This document shows, piece after piece, positions 1-12,325 of a DNA stretch of 64,000 bases. The first letter of the stretch is position 1. Each line of letters opens with the position of its first letter. Location of the stretch: the NCBI RefSeq assembly GCF_017833525.1, contig NZ_JAFICD010000001.1:930001-994000 (forward strand), read 5' to 3'. Under the pieces are notes generated by a model. That model was not told the DNA's origin, made no database searches, and saw only the letters and a list, made by a program, of their open reading frames with translations. The DNA is from Duganella sp. 1411. Lineage in GTDB: Bacteria; Pseudomonadota; Gammaproteobacteria; Burkholderiales; Burkholderiaceae_D. The position numbers were made by a program, and so were the translations under genes.

Positions 1-410
1 TAGCTGGTCACGCCGGGAAAGGTGCGATGCGGCAGATCCGGAATGCGCTCGCGCAGCGCCGCCAGCACGTAGCCATAGGTCGAATAGGTCAGCGTGTCGC
101 CGATAGTCAAATAGGCGACGTTGCGGCCGGCCCGCAATTCGGCGGCGATCATGTCCGCCAGCTGCGCATAATGCTCGCTCAGCACCGAACGGTCCGGGTC
201 CATATTGAATTCGATCTCGCGCAGCTTGCCAGAGTCGGGCTCGAACCCGGTGCCGGCCAGGCATTGCAGCGCCACCGAATCGGCGGTTCCGCGCGCACGC
301 GGGGCGTACACCAGATCCGCTTGACGCAACGCCTCCAGCGCCGCCAGCGGCAGGTAGCCCGCCGGACCGGGTCCTACGCCGATGCCCCATAAGGTGCCGA
401 CGCCGCTCAT
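1..410 (-). CDS. cobI: Precorrin-2 C20-methyltransferase, partial (C-terminus beyond window)
   Basis: Only the N-terminal ~136 residues are in the window; the gene runs off at base 1. The translation starts [15 protein letters not shown], the GxGPG S-adenosylmethionine-binding start of the corrin tetrapyrrole methylases, and contains the LTIGDTLTYSTY stretch typical of CobI/CbiL. The enzyme puts a methyl group on C20 of precorrin-2 or cobalt-precorrin-2 in the cytoplasm. Its ATG overlaps the cbiD stop (ATGA), so it is translationally coupled as the last visible gene of the riboswitch-controlled cobalamin operon. CobI versus CbiL (metal-free or cobalt substrate) cannot be decided from this fragment. 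Confidence 0.88.
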   Translation of the reverse strand, partial: MSGVGTLWGIGVGPGPAGYLPLAALEALRQADLVYAPRARGTADSVALQCLAGTGFEPDSGKLREIEFNMDPDRSVLSEHYAQLADMIAAELRAGRNVAYLTIGDTLTYSTYGYVLAALRERIPDLPHRTFPGVTS

Positions 411-1591
411 GCCCGTTCCCCAAGCAGATTGCCTGCCAGGTCGAACAGACGCACCTCCAGCCGCTTCACCGACGGCACGCGCGCGTGCGCCAGTTCGCCG
501 ATGCGGCGCTCAATCTCGCGCCAAAATGCCGGCGCACCGGGTTCCCGCTTTAATCTTTCCATTGCCGCTTCCACTGTGTTTGCTGTTTCAATATCGATCA
601 CTACTTGCGGGGCGTAGCCCCATTGCGCGGCCACCCGCGCCACGCCGCCCATGGCCATATTGCTCTTGCTCGAATGGGTATCCCAGGCGCCGTCCAGCAC
701 CTTGGCCAGCTTGCCGGGATGGCCGGCCAGCCACAACACATCCAGCGTGCGGCCGTCCTCGACCAGCACCGATTGCGTGAAATCGAGCGCGTCGCCGAGA
801 AAATTCGCGATCTGCACGGTGCGCTGCTCCGGCAATCCCAGCGTGTCGCGCGCATACTCCCGGCCTATCTTGCCCGGCAGGTAGGCCACGCATTGCTGGC
901 CACCCGCCAACGCCACCCTGACATACACCTCGATCGAGGCGATCCAGGTCGACAGCGACATCGGCTCCACGATCCCTGACGTACCCAGGATCGAGATGCC
1001 GCCGACGATGCCCAGCCGCGGATTGAAGGTCTTTTTGGCGATGATCTCGCCCTCCTCGCAGCCGACGGTCAGGTCGAAGCCGGCATCGGCCGGTTCGGCC
1101 ATCGCATCGGCCAGCACTTCCGCCACCGCCTGCCGCATCATCGCGCGCGGCACCGGGTTGATGGCCGGCTCGCCGACCGCCACCCGTAAGCCGGGCGCGG
1201 TGGCGATGCCCACACCCCGTCCGGCGAAGAACCGCACCTCGCCGGCGGCGTTGCGGCGCACCTCGGCGAAAATGGTGGCGCCGTGGGTGTTGTCCGGATC
1301 GTCGCCACCGTCCTTGAGCACCTCGGCGCGCACCGCCCGCGCGTCGATCCACTCGACAAGCTGTATCGGCACCGTCAAGAAATGCACGCCGTCGGGCAGG
1401 CTGATATCGACCTGCGCATCACGCTCGCCGTGCAGCAGCAGCTTCAGCGCCGCCTTGACGGCCGCAGTGGCGCAGCTTCCCGTTGTGCGTCCGCGCCGCA
1501 GACCGTTCAAGGCCGGCACGCTCAGGTCGAACGGCTGGCGTTCAGCCAGCGTCGGATCCAGCGTCATATCCGGCGAGCTGGTTGAGCCCAT
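407..1591 (-). CDS. cbiD: Cobalt-precorrin-5B (C1)-methyltransferase
   Basis: 394 residues, normal length for CbiD. The N-terminal [19 protein letters not shown] is the CbiD signature, followed by the [34 protein letters not shown] core. CbiD methylates C1 during ring contraction in the cobalt-first (anaerobic) corrin pathway. The annotated start overlaps the end of the upstream cbiX-cbiC gene by 50 bases; an internal ATG at 1567 (MTLDPT) would shorten the overlap to 26. The 3' end overlaps cobI by 4 bases. Having CbiD rather than CobF points to a cobalt-early route. Confidence 0.93.
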   Translation of the reverse strand: MGSTSSPDMTLDPTLAERQPFDLSVPALNGLRRGRTTGSCATAAVKAALKLLLHGERDAQVDISLPDGVHFLTVPIQLVEWIDARAVRAEVLKDGGDDPDNTHGATIFAEVRRNAAGEVRFFAGRGVGIATAPGLRVAVGEPAINPVPRAMMRQAVAEVLADAMAEPADAGFDLTVGCEEGEIIAKKTFNPRLGIVGGISILGTSGIVEPMSLSTWIASIEVYVRVALAGGQQCVAYLPGKIGREYARDTLGLPEQRTVQIANFLGDALDFTQSVLVEDGRTLDVLWLAGHPGKLAKVLDGAWDTHSSKSNMAMGGVARVAAQWGYAPQVVIDIETANTVEAAMERLKREPGAPAFWREIERRIGELAHARVPSVKRLEVRLFDLAGNLLGERA

Positions 1592-3125
1592 CGATCATCA
1601 AGCCGTTGACGACGCTGGCGGCCCACGGCGAACCGCCGCGCGTGCCGCTGTTGGTAATGCGCGGCACCTGCAGGCAGCGCCGCAGCGCGTCCTTGCTCTC
1701 GCGCGTGCCGACAAAGCCGACCGGCAGCGCGATCACCAATTGGGGACGCCAGCCATGGTCGCGGATCAGCCGCACCGCCTCGAAGATCGCCGTCGGCGCG
1801 TCGCCGATGGCCACCACCACGTCGTTACCGAACTTCTGCCAGCCGCGCCGTATGCCGGCGGCCGAGCGCGTGATGCCGTATTGTTCGGCCATCAGATGCG
1901 TCTCGCGGTCATGCACGCCGCACCAGGTGTCGATACCCAACTCCTCGAGCAGCGCGCGTTTCAGGCCGGTCTGCACCATCGTCACGTCGGTCAGCACGCG
2001 CTTGCAGCGCAACAGCGCGCGGATGCCGCTGTCGACCGCGCCCGGCGAAAAATAGATATCGTCGACGGCGTCGAAGTCGCCGCTGGTGTGCACCAGCCGT
2101 TGCAGCACCGTCAGCTGATCCGGCGGAAACGCCGACCAGTCACGCCCGGCGGCGATGATGCGGAAGCTCTCCGCCTCGATAGGATGCGGTTCGTAAGGCT
2201 TGTAGACCGGTGCCGCGCCGATGACAGGGTCGCCATCCGTGCGTGCCTGCAGTCCGCGCACGGCGAGATGGTGCGCGCGCTGCGGTTCGCCCACCTGCTG
2301 CTCGAAACCGACGATCTGCACGCGGTATTTGCACAGCGAGCAGTTCATCGCCGCCCTGCCGGCAACCGCCTCGCGCGCGCGGGCTATCATCACATCGGCA
2401 ACCAGGGGATGGACGCCGAAGTAGCCGGCCTTCAGCACCTCCAGCCCCGGTTCGCGCTCACGCAGATCGTCCGCCGCCGCGTAGATACGCTTTACCAGCA
2501 CGCCGTCGAACAGGAAGAACGGCAGCACCACGATGCGCGCATAGCCTAGCCGCGCCGCGCTGCGCAGTCCATCGGCGACCAGTGGCTGCGCCGTACCCGA
2601 GTAACACACGAAGGCGCCGCCGAAGCCCATGCCTTCCTCCAGCATGCGCGCCAGCTTTGCCACTTCGCCGTTGGCGTCCGGGTCGGTCGTGCCGCGCCCC
2701 ACCACCACCAGGCAGGTATCGGAACGCCTGACCGTCTGCGGCGACGTCGCCTCGGCGGCGACGATACGCTCCTGCGCCAACTGCAGCAGCTTGGGATCAA
2801 GGCTCATCGGCGCGCCGAAATGAAAATCGATCTCCGGATAGTCGCGCGCCACCGCTTGCATCTCTGCCGGCATGTCGTTCTTGGCATGTCGCGCGGCCAG
2901 CAGTACGCCCGGCACCACCGCCACTTGGCGCGCGCCGGCGGCCAGGTTGTCCGCCACCGCCTCGGCGATGGTCGGGCTGGCGAATTCCAGGTAGCCATGG
3001 CTGACCGCGTCCTCCGGCGCGCGCTCGCGCACCAGCTCCACCAGCGCCTCGAACTCGCGCACCGCGTCCGGGTCGCGGCTGCCGTGGCCGGCGATCACGA
3101 TGCCGAATTTTTCGCTTGCCGTCAT
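1542..3125 (-). CDS. cbiX-cbiC: Fused sirohydrochlorin cobaltochelatase CbiX and precorrin-8X methylmutase CbiC
   Basis: A 527-residue fusion. The N-terminal half starts [21 protein letters not shown], the CbiX chelatase signature whose His binds metal, and continues through a second chelatase repeat ([15 protein letters not shown]) to about residue 260. Next comes MNCSLC, an MxCxxC motif that in long CbiX proteins holds an Fe-S centre. The C-terminal half (from [15 protein letters not shown]) is CbiC/CobH, which moves the methyl group from C11 to C12 to give hydrogenobyrinate or its cobalt form; the [11 protein letters not shown] segment is the substrate-binding signature. The start is the ATG overlapping the cbiE stop (ATGA). 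The longer open frame above it is a shadow inside cbiE. Confidence 0.92.
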   Translation of the reverse strand: MTASEKFGIVIAGHGSRDPDAVREFEALVELVRERAPEDAVSHGYLEFASPTIAEAVADNLAAGARQVAVVPGVLLAARHAKNDMPAEMQAVARDYPEIDFHFGAPMSLDPKLLQLAQERIVAAEATSPQTVRRSDTCLVVVGRGTTDPDANGEVAKLARMLEEGMGFGGAFVCYSGTAQPLVADGLRSAARLGYARIVVLPFFLFDGVLVKRIYAAADDLREREPGLEVLKAGYFGVHPLVADVMIARAREAVAGRAAMNCSLCKYRVQIVGFEQQVGEPQRAHHLAVRGLQARTDGDPVIGAAPVYKPYEPHPIEAESFRIIAAGRDWSAFPPDQLTVLQRLVHTSGDFDAVDDIYFSPGAVDSGIRALLRCKRVLTDVTMVQTGLKRALLEELGIDTWCGVHDRETHLMAEQYGITRSAAGIRRGWQKFGNDVVVAIGDAPTAIFEAVRLIRDHGWRPQLVIALPVGFVGTRESKDALRRCLQVPRITNSGTRGGSPWAASVVNGLMIDGLNQLAGYDAGSDAG

Positions 3126-3826
3126 TTCAGCGGCGCCGCTTCGATCTGGCTGTCCATCGGCGCCAGCGTGCGGATCAGCATGATGCTCATGTCGGAGCAT
3201 TGATGGCTCGCGCATTCGGCCAGCGTTCCATGCCATTCGGCCTCGCCCCGGGTCAGGTTTTCCCACACCTCGGTCGGATGCGACGGCGGGATGCCCTGCT
3301 CGATCAGGTAGGCGGCGATATGCCACGGCATGAACGAGCGCGCCGCGTCCCACGGGCACGGTATGACGATGGCGTTGCGCTGGTCCTGCAGCACGTGCAC
3401 CAGATGGCGCTTGAACGGTTCCAGGTCGCCACGGCGGTGGAAGGTGATAAATGTGGTCTCGTCGAAGCAGACTTTCGCGCGCGAGGCCAGAATCTGCGCC
3501 GACGATATGCCGGGCAGCGATTCGACAGGATGACCGCAAGCGCGCTCCACCCGCTCCAGATACTGGAAGCCGCTGAAATGGATGTCGCCCATGAAGACCA
3601 CCACGCAACGCTTGCCGGCATGGTGGTCCAGCGCCACCTTGTCCAGCTGTTCGACCTGGTCGCGGTAACCCATGCTGACCACTTTCGCGGTTTCCGGTAT
3701 CAGCGCGCGCACCACATTGAGCACGGCCTCGAAACCGGCGACGACGTCCGCCTCGCGTATCAACTGCGCGCCGCGTTGCGTCAAATAGCCGATGTCTCCC
3801 GGCCCCGCACCTATACAAATGATCAT
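3122..3826 (-). CDS. cbiE: Precorrin-6Y C5,15-methyltransferase subunit CbiE
   Basis: 234 residues beginning [16 protein letters not shown], a tetrapyrrole-methylase SAM site, with [13 protein letters not shown] and the [17 protein letters not shown] stretch expected in CbiE/CobL-N. It methylates C5 (and C15 together with CbiT). In CobL this domain is fused to the decarboxylating CbiT domain; here the protein stops after the CbiE part, so CbiT must be elsewhere or missing. It overlaps cbiX-cbiC by 4 bases and lies 24 bases below the ChlI-ChlD fusion. Confidence 0.87.
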   Translation of the reverse strand: MIICIGAGPGDIGYLTQRGAQLIREADVVAGFEAVLNVVRALIPETAKVVSMGYRDQVEQLDKVALDHHAGKRCVVVFMGDIHFSGFQYLERVERACGHPVESLPGISSAQILASRAKVCFDETTFITFHRRGDLEPFKRHLVHVLQDQRNAIVIPCPWDAARSFMPWHIAAYLIEQGIPPSHPTEVWENLTRGEAEWHGTLAECASHQCSDMSIMLIRTLAPMDSQIEAAPLK

Positions 3827-3850
3827 GCCAACTACTCCTAAGTTATTTCT

Positions 3851-5764
3851 TTATGCGCCGGCCAGCCGGGCGCGCACGGTCAGCACCAGGTTATCGGCCG
3901 ACAGGTCCTCCAGCGTCAGGCATTCGGCTTCCAGCTCGCGCGCCAGCGTGGCGGCGCGGCCAAGCCGGGTGTAGCCGCTCTCGGTGTCGATCACCAGTGT
4001 GGGCACGCGCAATTCCGCCACCAATTGCGCCAGTTCCAGCGATTCGCGCCAGGGGTCGCCGACGTCGACCACCGATACGTTGGCTTTCCCGTCCGTCATC
4101 AGTACCAACAGAGGCGGTTTGCCGTTGCCGGCGGCTTTGGCGTCTTCCAATACCCCCATCGCCATCACCAGGGCGTGCGGCAAAGGCGTACGGCCGCCGG
4201 TCGGCAGCTCCCGCAGGCTTTTCTCGGCCAGTTCCACGCTGCGGGTGGGCGCCAGCAGCAACTGCGCTTCCTGTCCACGGAAAGCCACCACCGCCACTTC
4301 GTCGCGCTGCTGGTAGGCGTCCGTCAGCAAACTCAGGACCGCGCCCTTGAGTGCTTCCATGCGCCGCTGCGCCGCCATCGAACCGGAGGCGTCGACCACG
4401 AACACAATCAGGTTGCCGCTGGTGCCGGCCTTGACTTGCTGATGCAGGTCCGCACGCACCACCTTCATATTCGCGGGGTCGCGCAGCGCGGCGCTGCGCA
4501 GCGTGGCGCCGATGGCGATGCTGGTCGGCTGTTCGTTCGGCACCGCGCGCAGCATGCGCCCGCGCGGCGTGTTCTTCGCCGCGTTGCGGCTGCCGCCGTC
4601 CTGCGCCGCCGCGACGGCGGCCTGCACTTCGATGCGCGGCGCGGCGCCATTCCCGGCGGCGGCGAATACCTGTTCATCCCCCGTCTGGCCGGGTTGATTA
4701 TCGTCCCGCGCTTCGGCATCCTGCTCGCCGGGCGCCTGCTCCGACGGCTGCTGCCCGGGGGCTGGCTGCGGCAGCAGGTCGTCCAGACGCTGCTGATCGA
4801 GCCCCGGCTGCTCGAACGGCTTGCGCCGGCGCCGATGCGGCAATACCAGTTCAGCCGCGCCGCGTATATCCCGCAAGTCCACCCGCGTCCGGCCTTCCAG
4901 CGCGGCGAGCGCGCGCGCGGTCTTATGCATGACGATGTCCGCGCGCAGGCTGGCCACCTCGAACTCGCAGCACAGGTGGCTGATCAAATCCAGCATGGCG
5001 TCGTCCAGTTCCACCGCCGGCAGCAGGCGCTGGGCGGTCGCCAGCTGGCTTTGCAGCGCATCCTGTTCCCCGCGCCATTGCATGACGTAGGCGGCCGGAT
5101 CAGCTTCGAAGGCGATACGACGGCGCACCACCTCCGACCGTTCGGTCTTCTCGCGTGGCGCCGTCACCTCGACCATCAAGCCGAAACGGTCCAGCAATTG
5201 CGGCCGCAGGTCGCCCTCTTCCAGGTTCATGGTCCCCACCAGCGTGAAGCGCGCGGGATGGCGGATCGACAGCCCGTCGCGCTGTACACTGTTGACGCCC
5301 ATGGCCGCCACGTCCAACAGCACATCGACCAGATGGTCGGCCAGCAGATTGACTTCGTCGATATACAGCAGGCCGCGATGCGCCGACGCCAGCAAGCCGG
5401 GTTGAAACGCCCGTTGGCCGCCCTGCAGCGCGCGCGATATATCGAGGCTGCCGAGCACCCGGTCCTCCGTCGCGCCCAACGGCAGCGTGACGAAAGGGAC
5501 GGCGGATAATTCAGCCGCCCGCTCGCCGCAAACGTCGCAATGCTCGCACTTCGCCCCGGGAGCGCAATTGAACGCGCAGCCGGGCACGCGCTCGATCGCC
5601 GGCAAAACATCGGCCAGCGCGCGCGCCGCCGTGCTCTTGGCCGTGCCTTTATCGCCCCGTATCAAAACACCACCGATGCTCGGATCGACCGCGCACAGCA
5701 TCAAAGCCTTGCGCAACGTCGATTGGCCGACGATAGCAGTAAAAGGGAAATTCATATTACTCAT
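3851..5764 (-). CDS. ChlI-ChlD (BchI-BchD)-type AAA+/VWA fusion, putative cobaltochelatase ATPase partner
   Basis: 637 residues. The N-terminal AAA+ module has Walker A GDKGTAKS at about 37-44, a Cys-rich stretch soon after (CAFNCAPGAKCEHCDVC), Walker B LLYIDEVNLL and the sensor segment LVGTMNLEEGDLRPQLLDRF. A Gln/Pro/Asp/Glu-rich linker leads to a C-terminal VWA domain with the MIDAS motif DASGS. This is the fused I/D subunit of magnesium-chelatase-type enzymes; next to cobN it most likely replaces CobS/CobT and powers Co2+ insertion by CobN. Possible starts are at 5773, 5764 and 5755; 5764 is chosen because it sits just after the cobN stop. The open frame continuing upstream overlaps cobN and was excluded. 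Confidence 0.88.
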   Translation of the reverse strand: MSNMNFPFTAIVGQSTLRKALMLCAVDPSIGGVLIRGDKGTAKSTAARALADVLPAIERVPGCAFNCAPGAKCEHCDVCGERAAELSAVPFVTLPLGATEDRVLGSLDISRALQGGQRAFQPGLLASAHRGLLYIDEVNLLADHLVDVLLDVAAMGVNSVQRDGLSIRHPARFTLVGTMNLEEGDLRPQLLDRFGLMVEVTAPREKTERSEVVRRRIAFEADPAAYVMQWRGEQDALQSQLATAQRLLPAVELDDAMLDLISHLCCEFEVASLRADIVMHKTARALAALEGRTRVDLRDIRGAAELVLPHRRRRKPFEQPGLDQQRLDDLLPQPAPGQQPSEQAPGEQDAEARDDNQPGQTGDEQVFAAAGNGAAPRIEVQAAVAAAQDGGSRNAAKNTPRGRMLRAVPNEQPTSIAIGATLRSAALRDPANMKVVRADLHQQVKAGTSGNLIVFVVDASGSMAAQRRMEALKGAVLSLLTDAYQQRDEVAVVAFRGQEAQLLLAPTRSVELAEKSLRELPTGGRTPLPHALVMAMGVLEDAKAAGNGKPPLLVLMTDGKANVSVVDVGDPWRESLELAQLVAELRVPTLVIDTESGYTRLGRAATLARELEAECLTLEDLSADNLVLTVRARLAGA

Positions 5765-5765
5765 C

Positions 5766-9828
<4,063 letters not shown>

Positions 9829-9836
<8 letters not shown>

Positions 9837-10167
9837 CTTTGGGTTCCGGTGCGCAGGTATCGCCTTCTCCAAGGCGATGGAATATCAGGTCGCCGACTTC
9901 GCGACCGCCGATCAAATGCTCGTTGACGATGCGTTCCGCATTGGCCTCGTCCACCCGCTGGTACCACACGCCTTCCGGATAGACCACCATGACCGGCCCT
10001 TCGTAACGGCACGCCACCATGCAGTGCGTGCGGGTGCGCTTGACGGCAAGCTCCGGCCGGGCGTCGATCATTTCGCCCATGCGCTCGAACACGGCCTGCG
10101 CGCGCCCCTCCTCCGGGGCGCAGCGCGGGCCGACGCACATGAATACGTGACGCTGGTGGGTTCTCAT
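9829..10167 (-). CDS. (2Fe-2S) ferredoxin-domain protein of the cobalamin operon
   Basis: 112 residues in a thioredoxin-like ferredoxin pattern: MRTHQRHVFMCVGPRC and later HCMVACRYEGPVMVVYPEG give four Cys in CxxxxxC...CxxxC spacing for a [2Fe-2S] cluster. Small proteins of this type commonly sit beside cbtAB and cobN. A redox or metal-related function in cobalt handling is plausible but not established. The start overlaps the cbtA stop (ATGA); the 3' end overlaps cobN by 8 bases. The longer open frame extending to 10530 lies inside cbtA and was rejected. Confidence 0.82.
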
Positions 10168-10892
10168 CGATCGGCGTACCGCTGATGGAAAAATCCGCTC
10201 AAGCAGCCCAGCGCCAGCCAGAACACGCCATTGGCGAGCGCGGTAGCGTAGACAAAGGAGCGTTGCAGCTGTTCCGGCGCGAGACTGGCATGGACCAGCG
10301 GCTGCGGCGCGCCGACCAGATGCGGCACCACCAGCAGCGCGACGGCCGCCAGCTTCAGCGCCCAGTGGCGGCCGAACGCCAGCATCGCCAGCGCCGTGGC
10401 GGTCGACATCGCGGTCGCGATCCACCAGCCCTGGCGGGCGGCCAGCGGCGCGGCGGCGGTGCCGGGCAGCTCCGGCGGCAAACCGATCGACGGCGCCAGG
10501 AAGAAGACGACGTAACCGGCGGCGCCCCACAGCAGGCCCGATCGCCAGTCGACGGGGCGGCCGCGCAAACCGATGGCGGCGGCCAGCAGCAGGCCGTAGC
10601 CCACCGCCATGCTGACGTCCGCCAGCGCGGTGTAGAAGGTGCGCTCGGCGCCGTCCTCCGGCTGCCAGCCGCCATGTTCATGGGGCGTTTCATGATCCGA
10701 ATCGTGTGTCGACGCGTGCTCGGCTTCGTGCGTATGCCTTTCGCCGTCGGCATGCGTATGCACCACCGGCGCGGCCTGCGCCGACGATTCCAGCACCTCG
10801 GCCTGGGCGATGATGCCGGTGACCTGCAAGTGCTGCACGCCGGTCAGCAGCAAACCTGCCAGCAGGCCCGCCGCCGCCGCGGTGCGCACCAT
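10164..10892 (-). CDS. cbtA: CbtA family cobalt transporter subunit
   Basis: 242 residues beginning MVRTAAAAGLLAGLLLTGVQHLQ, an N-terminal membrane segment typical of CbtA, with about five to six hydrophobic segments in all. A periplasm-side His-rich stretch (VVHTHADGERHTHEAEH and following) lies between the first and second segments and probably captures cobalt. CbtA works with CbtB, a predicted B12-regulated cobalt importer. A GTG start at about 10943, overlapping the cbtB stop, would add 17 residues; the internal ATG matches family starts better. The 3' end overlaps the ferredoxin gene. Confidence 0.87.
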   Translation of the reverse strand: MVRTAAAAGLLAGLLLTGVQHLQVTGIIAQAEVLESSAQAAPVVHTHADGERHTHEAEHASTHDSDHETPHEHGGWQPEDGAERTFYTALADVSMAVGYGLLLAAAIGLRGRPVDWRSGLLWGAAGYVVFFLAPSIGLPPELPGTAAAPLAARQGWWIATAMSTATALAMLAFGRHWALKLAAVALLVVPHLVGAPQPLVHASLAPEQLQRSFVYATALANGVFWLALGCLSGFFHQRYADR

Positions 10893-10933
10893 GCGATTGA
10901 ACGTGCCGGCGCCCGCGCCAGCCCCGGTGCGGC

Positions 10934-11131
10934 TTAATGACACGGGAAACCGGCCGAGTGGCGGCTGTCGTGGGCGGCGTTGTGCAGCGCTTCCATCGAG
11001 GCGAAGCCGGCGCCGAACAGCAGCACCGCGCCCAGGCCGGCCGCCATCAGCGCCGGAATCAGCTTGTCTTTGAGTGCGACGGGACGGGCATGGGCATCGG
11101 CCTGGCCGGCGTAATGAGGGGTGGCGGACAT
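10934..11131 (-). CDS. cbtB: CbtB family cobalt transporter subunit
   Basis: 65 residues: a soluble N-terminus (MSATPHYAGQADAHARP), one membrane helix (LIPALMAAGLGAVLLFGAGF) and the C-terminal His-bearing tail EALHNAAHDSRHSAGFPCH that defines CbtB. A good ribosome binding site (GGAGAAA) lies before the ATG. It is the first gene after the cobalamin riboswitch, so cobalt uptake and corrin synthesis are expected to be shut down together when cobalamin is plentiful. Confidence 0.92.
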   Translation of the reverse strand: MSATPHYAGQADAHARPVALKDKLIPALMAAGLGAVLLFGAGFASMEALHNAAHDSRHSAGFPCH

Positions 11132-11295
11132 ATTGGTTTCTCCGGAAAACAGCGGCGACCAGGGGGTCGGAAAGCTTGTATCGGGAGATGAACCAGGTGG
11201 GAGACAAATGCGGCGCCAGGGAAGAACCGGAACGAAGATGCGCGGATCAAGCCTTGGCAGTTCTCCACCCGCATCGCCCTCCGCGACACAAACGT

Positions 11296-11476
11296 GTTTA
11301 CCGCTACTGGCTGGTTTCCGGGCTGGCGAGTGGGCATCCACGCGGGACACTCCTGGATTTGCGCCTTCCCATGCGTACGCACAGTGGCATCGTGCAAATC
11401 CTTTACCTCGCTTACCGTTGCGGGGGCAGCGCCGGCATGGCCATCCCTGTGGACGACGCACCGGCTTCCCATTTAA
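11296..11476 (-). promoter_or_regulatory. Cobalamin (AdoCbl) riboswitch
   Basis: Read on the minus strand, the 5' part has GGGAAGCCGGTG, followed by CCGGCGCTGCCCCCGCAACGG and GTAAGCG, the conserved core of the cobalamin aptamer. Further down are GATGCCACTG, CATGGGAAGGCG and the B12-box-like GCCAGCCCGGAAACCAGCC (near 11308-11327). It lies about 165 bases before cbtB and is expected to repress the whole operon on binding the coenzyme. Termination versus translational control was not decided. Confidence 0.95.
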
Positions 11477-11500
11477 ATCTGCAAACGATCATTTGCAGAT
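11477..11500. repeat. Perfect 9-bp inverted repeat next to the cobalamin riboswitch
   Basis: Arms ATCTGCAAA and TTTGCAGAT flank a 6-base spacer, between the predicted promoter and the first conserved riboswitch bases. It could be an operator or a 5' stem of the leader RNA. Being within the transcribed region makes a stem more likely. Confidence 0.6.
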
Positions 11501-11522
11501 ACCAGAAGCTGACTACCGGCGC

Positions 11523-11551
11523 AGTATAGGTCTGTGACTGCGGAATTGCAA
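11523..11551 (-). promoter_or_regulatory. Sigma70-like promoter of the cobalamin operon
   Basis: On the minus strand TTGCAA (-35) and TATACT (-10) are separated by exactly 17 bases, giving a start near 11514-11516. That is a few bases upstream of the riboswitch 5' end, as expected for its leader. Confidence 0.72.
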
Positions 11552-11587
11552 GACGATCATACTATCGCGCGCCGGCCCTCGCCCGCG

Positions 11588-12109
11588 TCAGCCATCCACC
11601 GGATGCGCGGGCGTGTCCAGCATCAGCTGATAAAACGCCAGGTCCAGCCAGCGGCCGAACTTGAAGGCGGCGTGACGAATAGTGCCGGCGTGCACGAACC
11701 CTAGTTGCTCGTGCAACGCGATGCTGGCGGCGTTGGCGGCGTCGATGCCGCCGACCAGGATATGCAGATCGGCCTGCCGCGCGGCGTCGATCGCGGCGTT
11801 CAACAAGGCACGCCCCAGCCCCTTGCCGCGCTGGTCGCCGCGCACGTAGATCGAATGCTCGACCGAGTACTTATTGGCCGGAAAGCCGCGAAACGCCCCG
11901 TAGCTGGCAAAACCCAGCAATTCGCCGGCCTCGTCCTCCAGTCCGATGACCGGATAGCCGCCCGCACGCTTGGTGGCGAACCAGCCCTTCATCGTTTCCA
12001 TGGTGCGCGGATGGTACTCGTAGAGCGCGGTCGAGTTGGCGATCGCGTCGTTGAAGATGGCGAGGATGGCTGGCGCGTGGCGCTCTTCCGTACAGTTGAC
12101 GAGTTGCAT
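11588..12109 (-). CDS. GNAT N-acetyltransferase, phosphinothricin acetyltransferase-like
   Basis: 173 residues with the GNAT acetyl-CoA loop RGDQRGKGLGRALL and the downstream LHEQLGFVHAGTIRHAAFKFGRWLD segment typical of the PAT/Bar-like branch, which acetylates small amino-containing compounds. The N-terminus (IFNDAIANSTALYEYHPRT) also fits that branch. The real substrate is unknown. The start is the ATG preceded by GGAG; a longer frame from 12151 has no support. It is a monocistronic gene between the cobalamin leader and a divergent diguanylate cyclase. Confidence 0.85.
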   Translation of the reverse strand: MQLVNCTEERHAPAILAIFNDAIANSTALYEYHPRTMETMKGWFATKRAGGYPVIGLEDEAGELLGFASYGAFRGFPANKYSVEHSIYVRGDQRGKGLGRALLNAAIDAARQADLHILVGGIDAANAASIALHEQLGFVHAGTIRHAAFKFGRWLDLAFYQLMLDTPAHPVDG

Positions 12110-12325
12110 CGGGTCTCCAAAATATAGGCTTTGATTGAGGCTGCTCAACATGATAGACGATAAATCTCAAACCGTTCAACGGCCACCCCCGCCGCCGAAA
12201 CATTTTCGTACAGAAAATAAAAACAAAGGGATAAACTGGCTGACGAATGCATTTTCCTTGTTGTAACATTACGAAAGGGGTAGGCGCCTCCATCAAGAAT
12301 AAAACATAGCGAGGTAGCATTGAAC

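Noticed and set aside
996..2549. Plus-strand open frame of 517 codons over cbiD and cbiX-cbiC
   Set aside because: Opposite-strand shadow in GC-rich DNA: low-complexity Arg/Ala/Pro translation, no ribosome binding site, and well-supported genes on the other strand.
1542..3818. 758-codon frame read as one large protein
   Set aside because: Its first ~230 codons lie inside cbiE in another frame; CbiX starts at the ATG at 3125, as homology and the ATGA overlap show.
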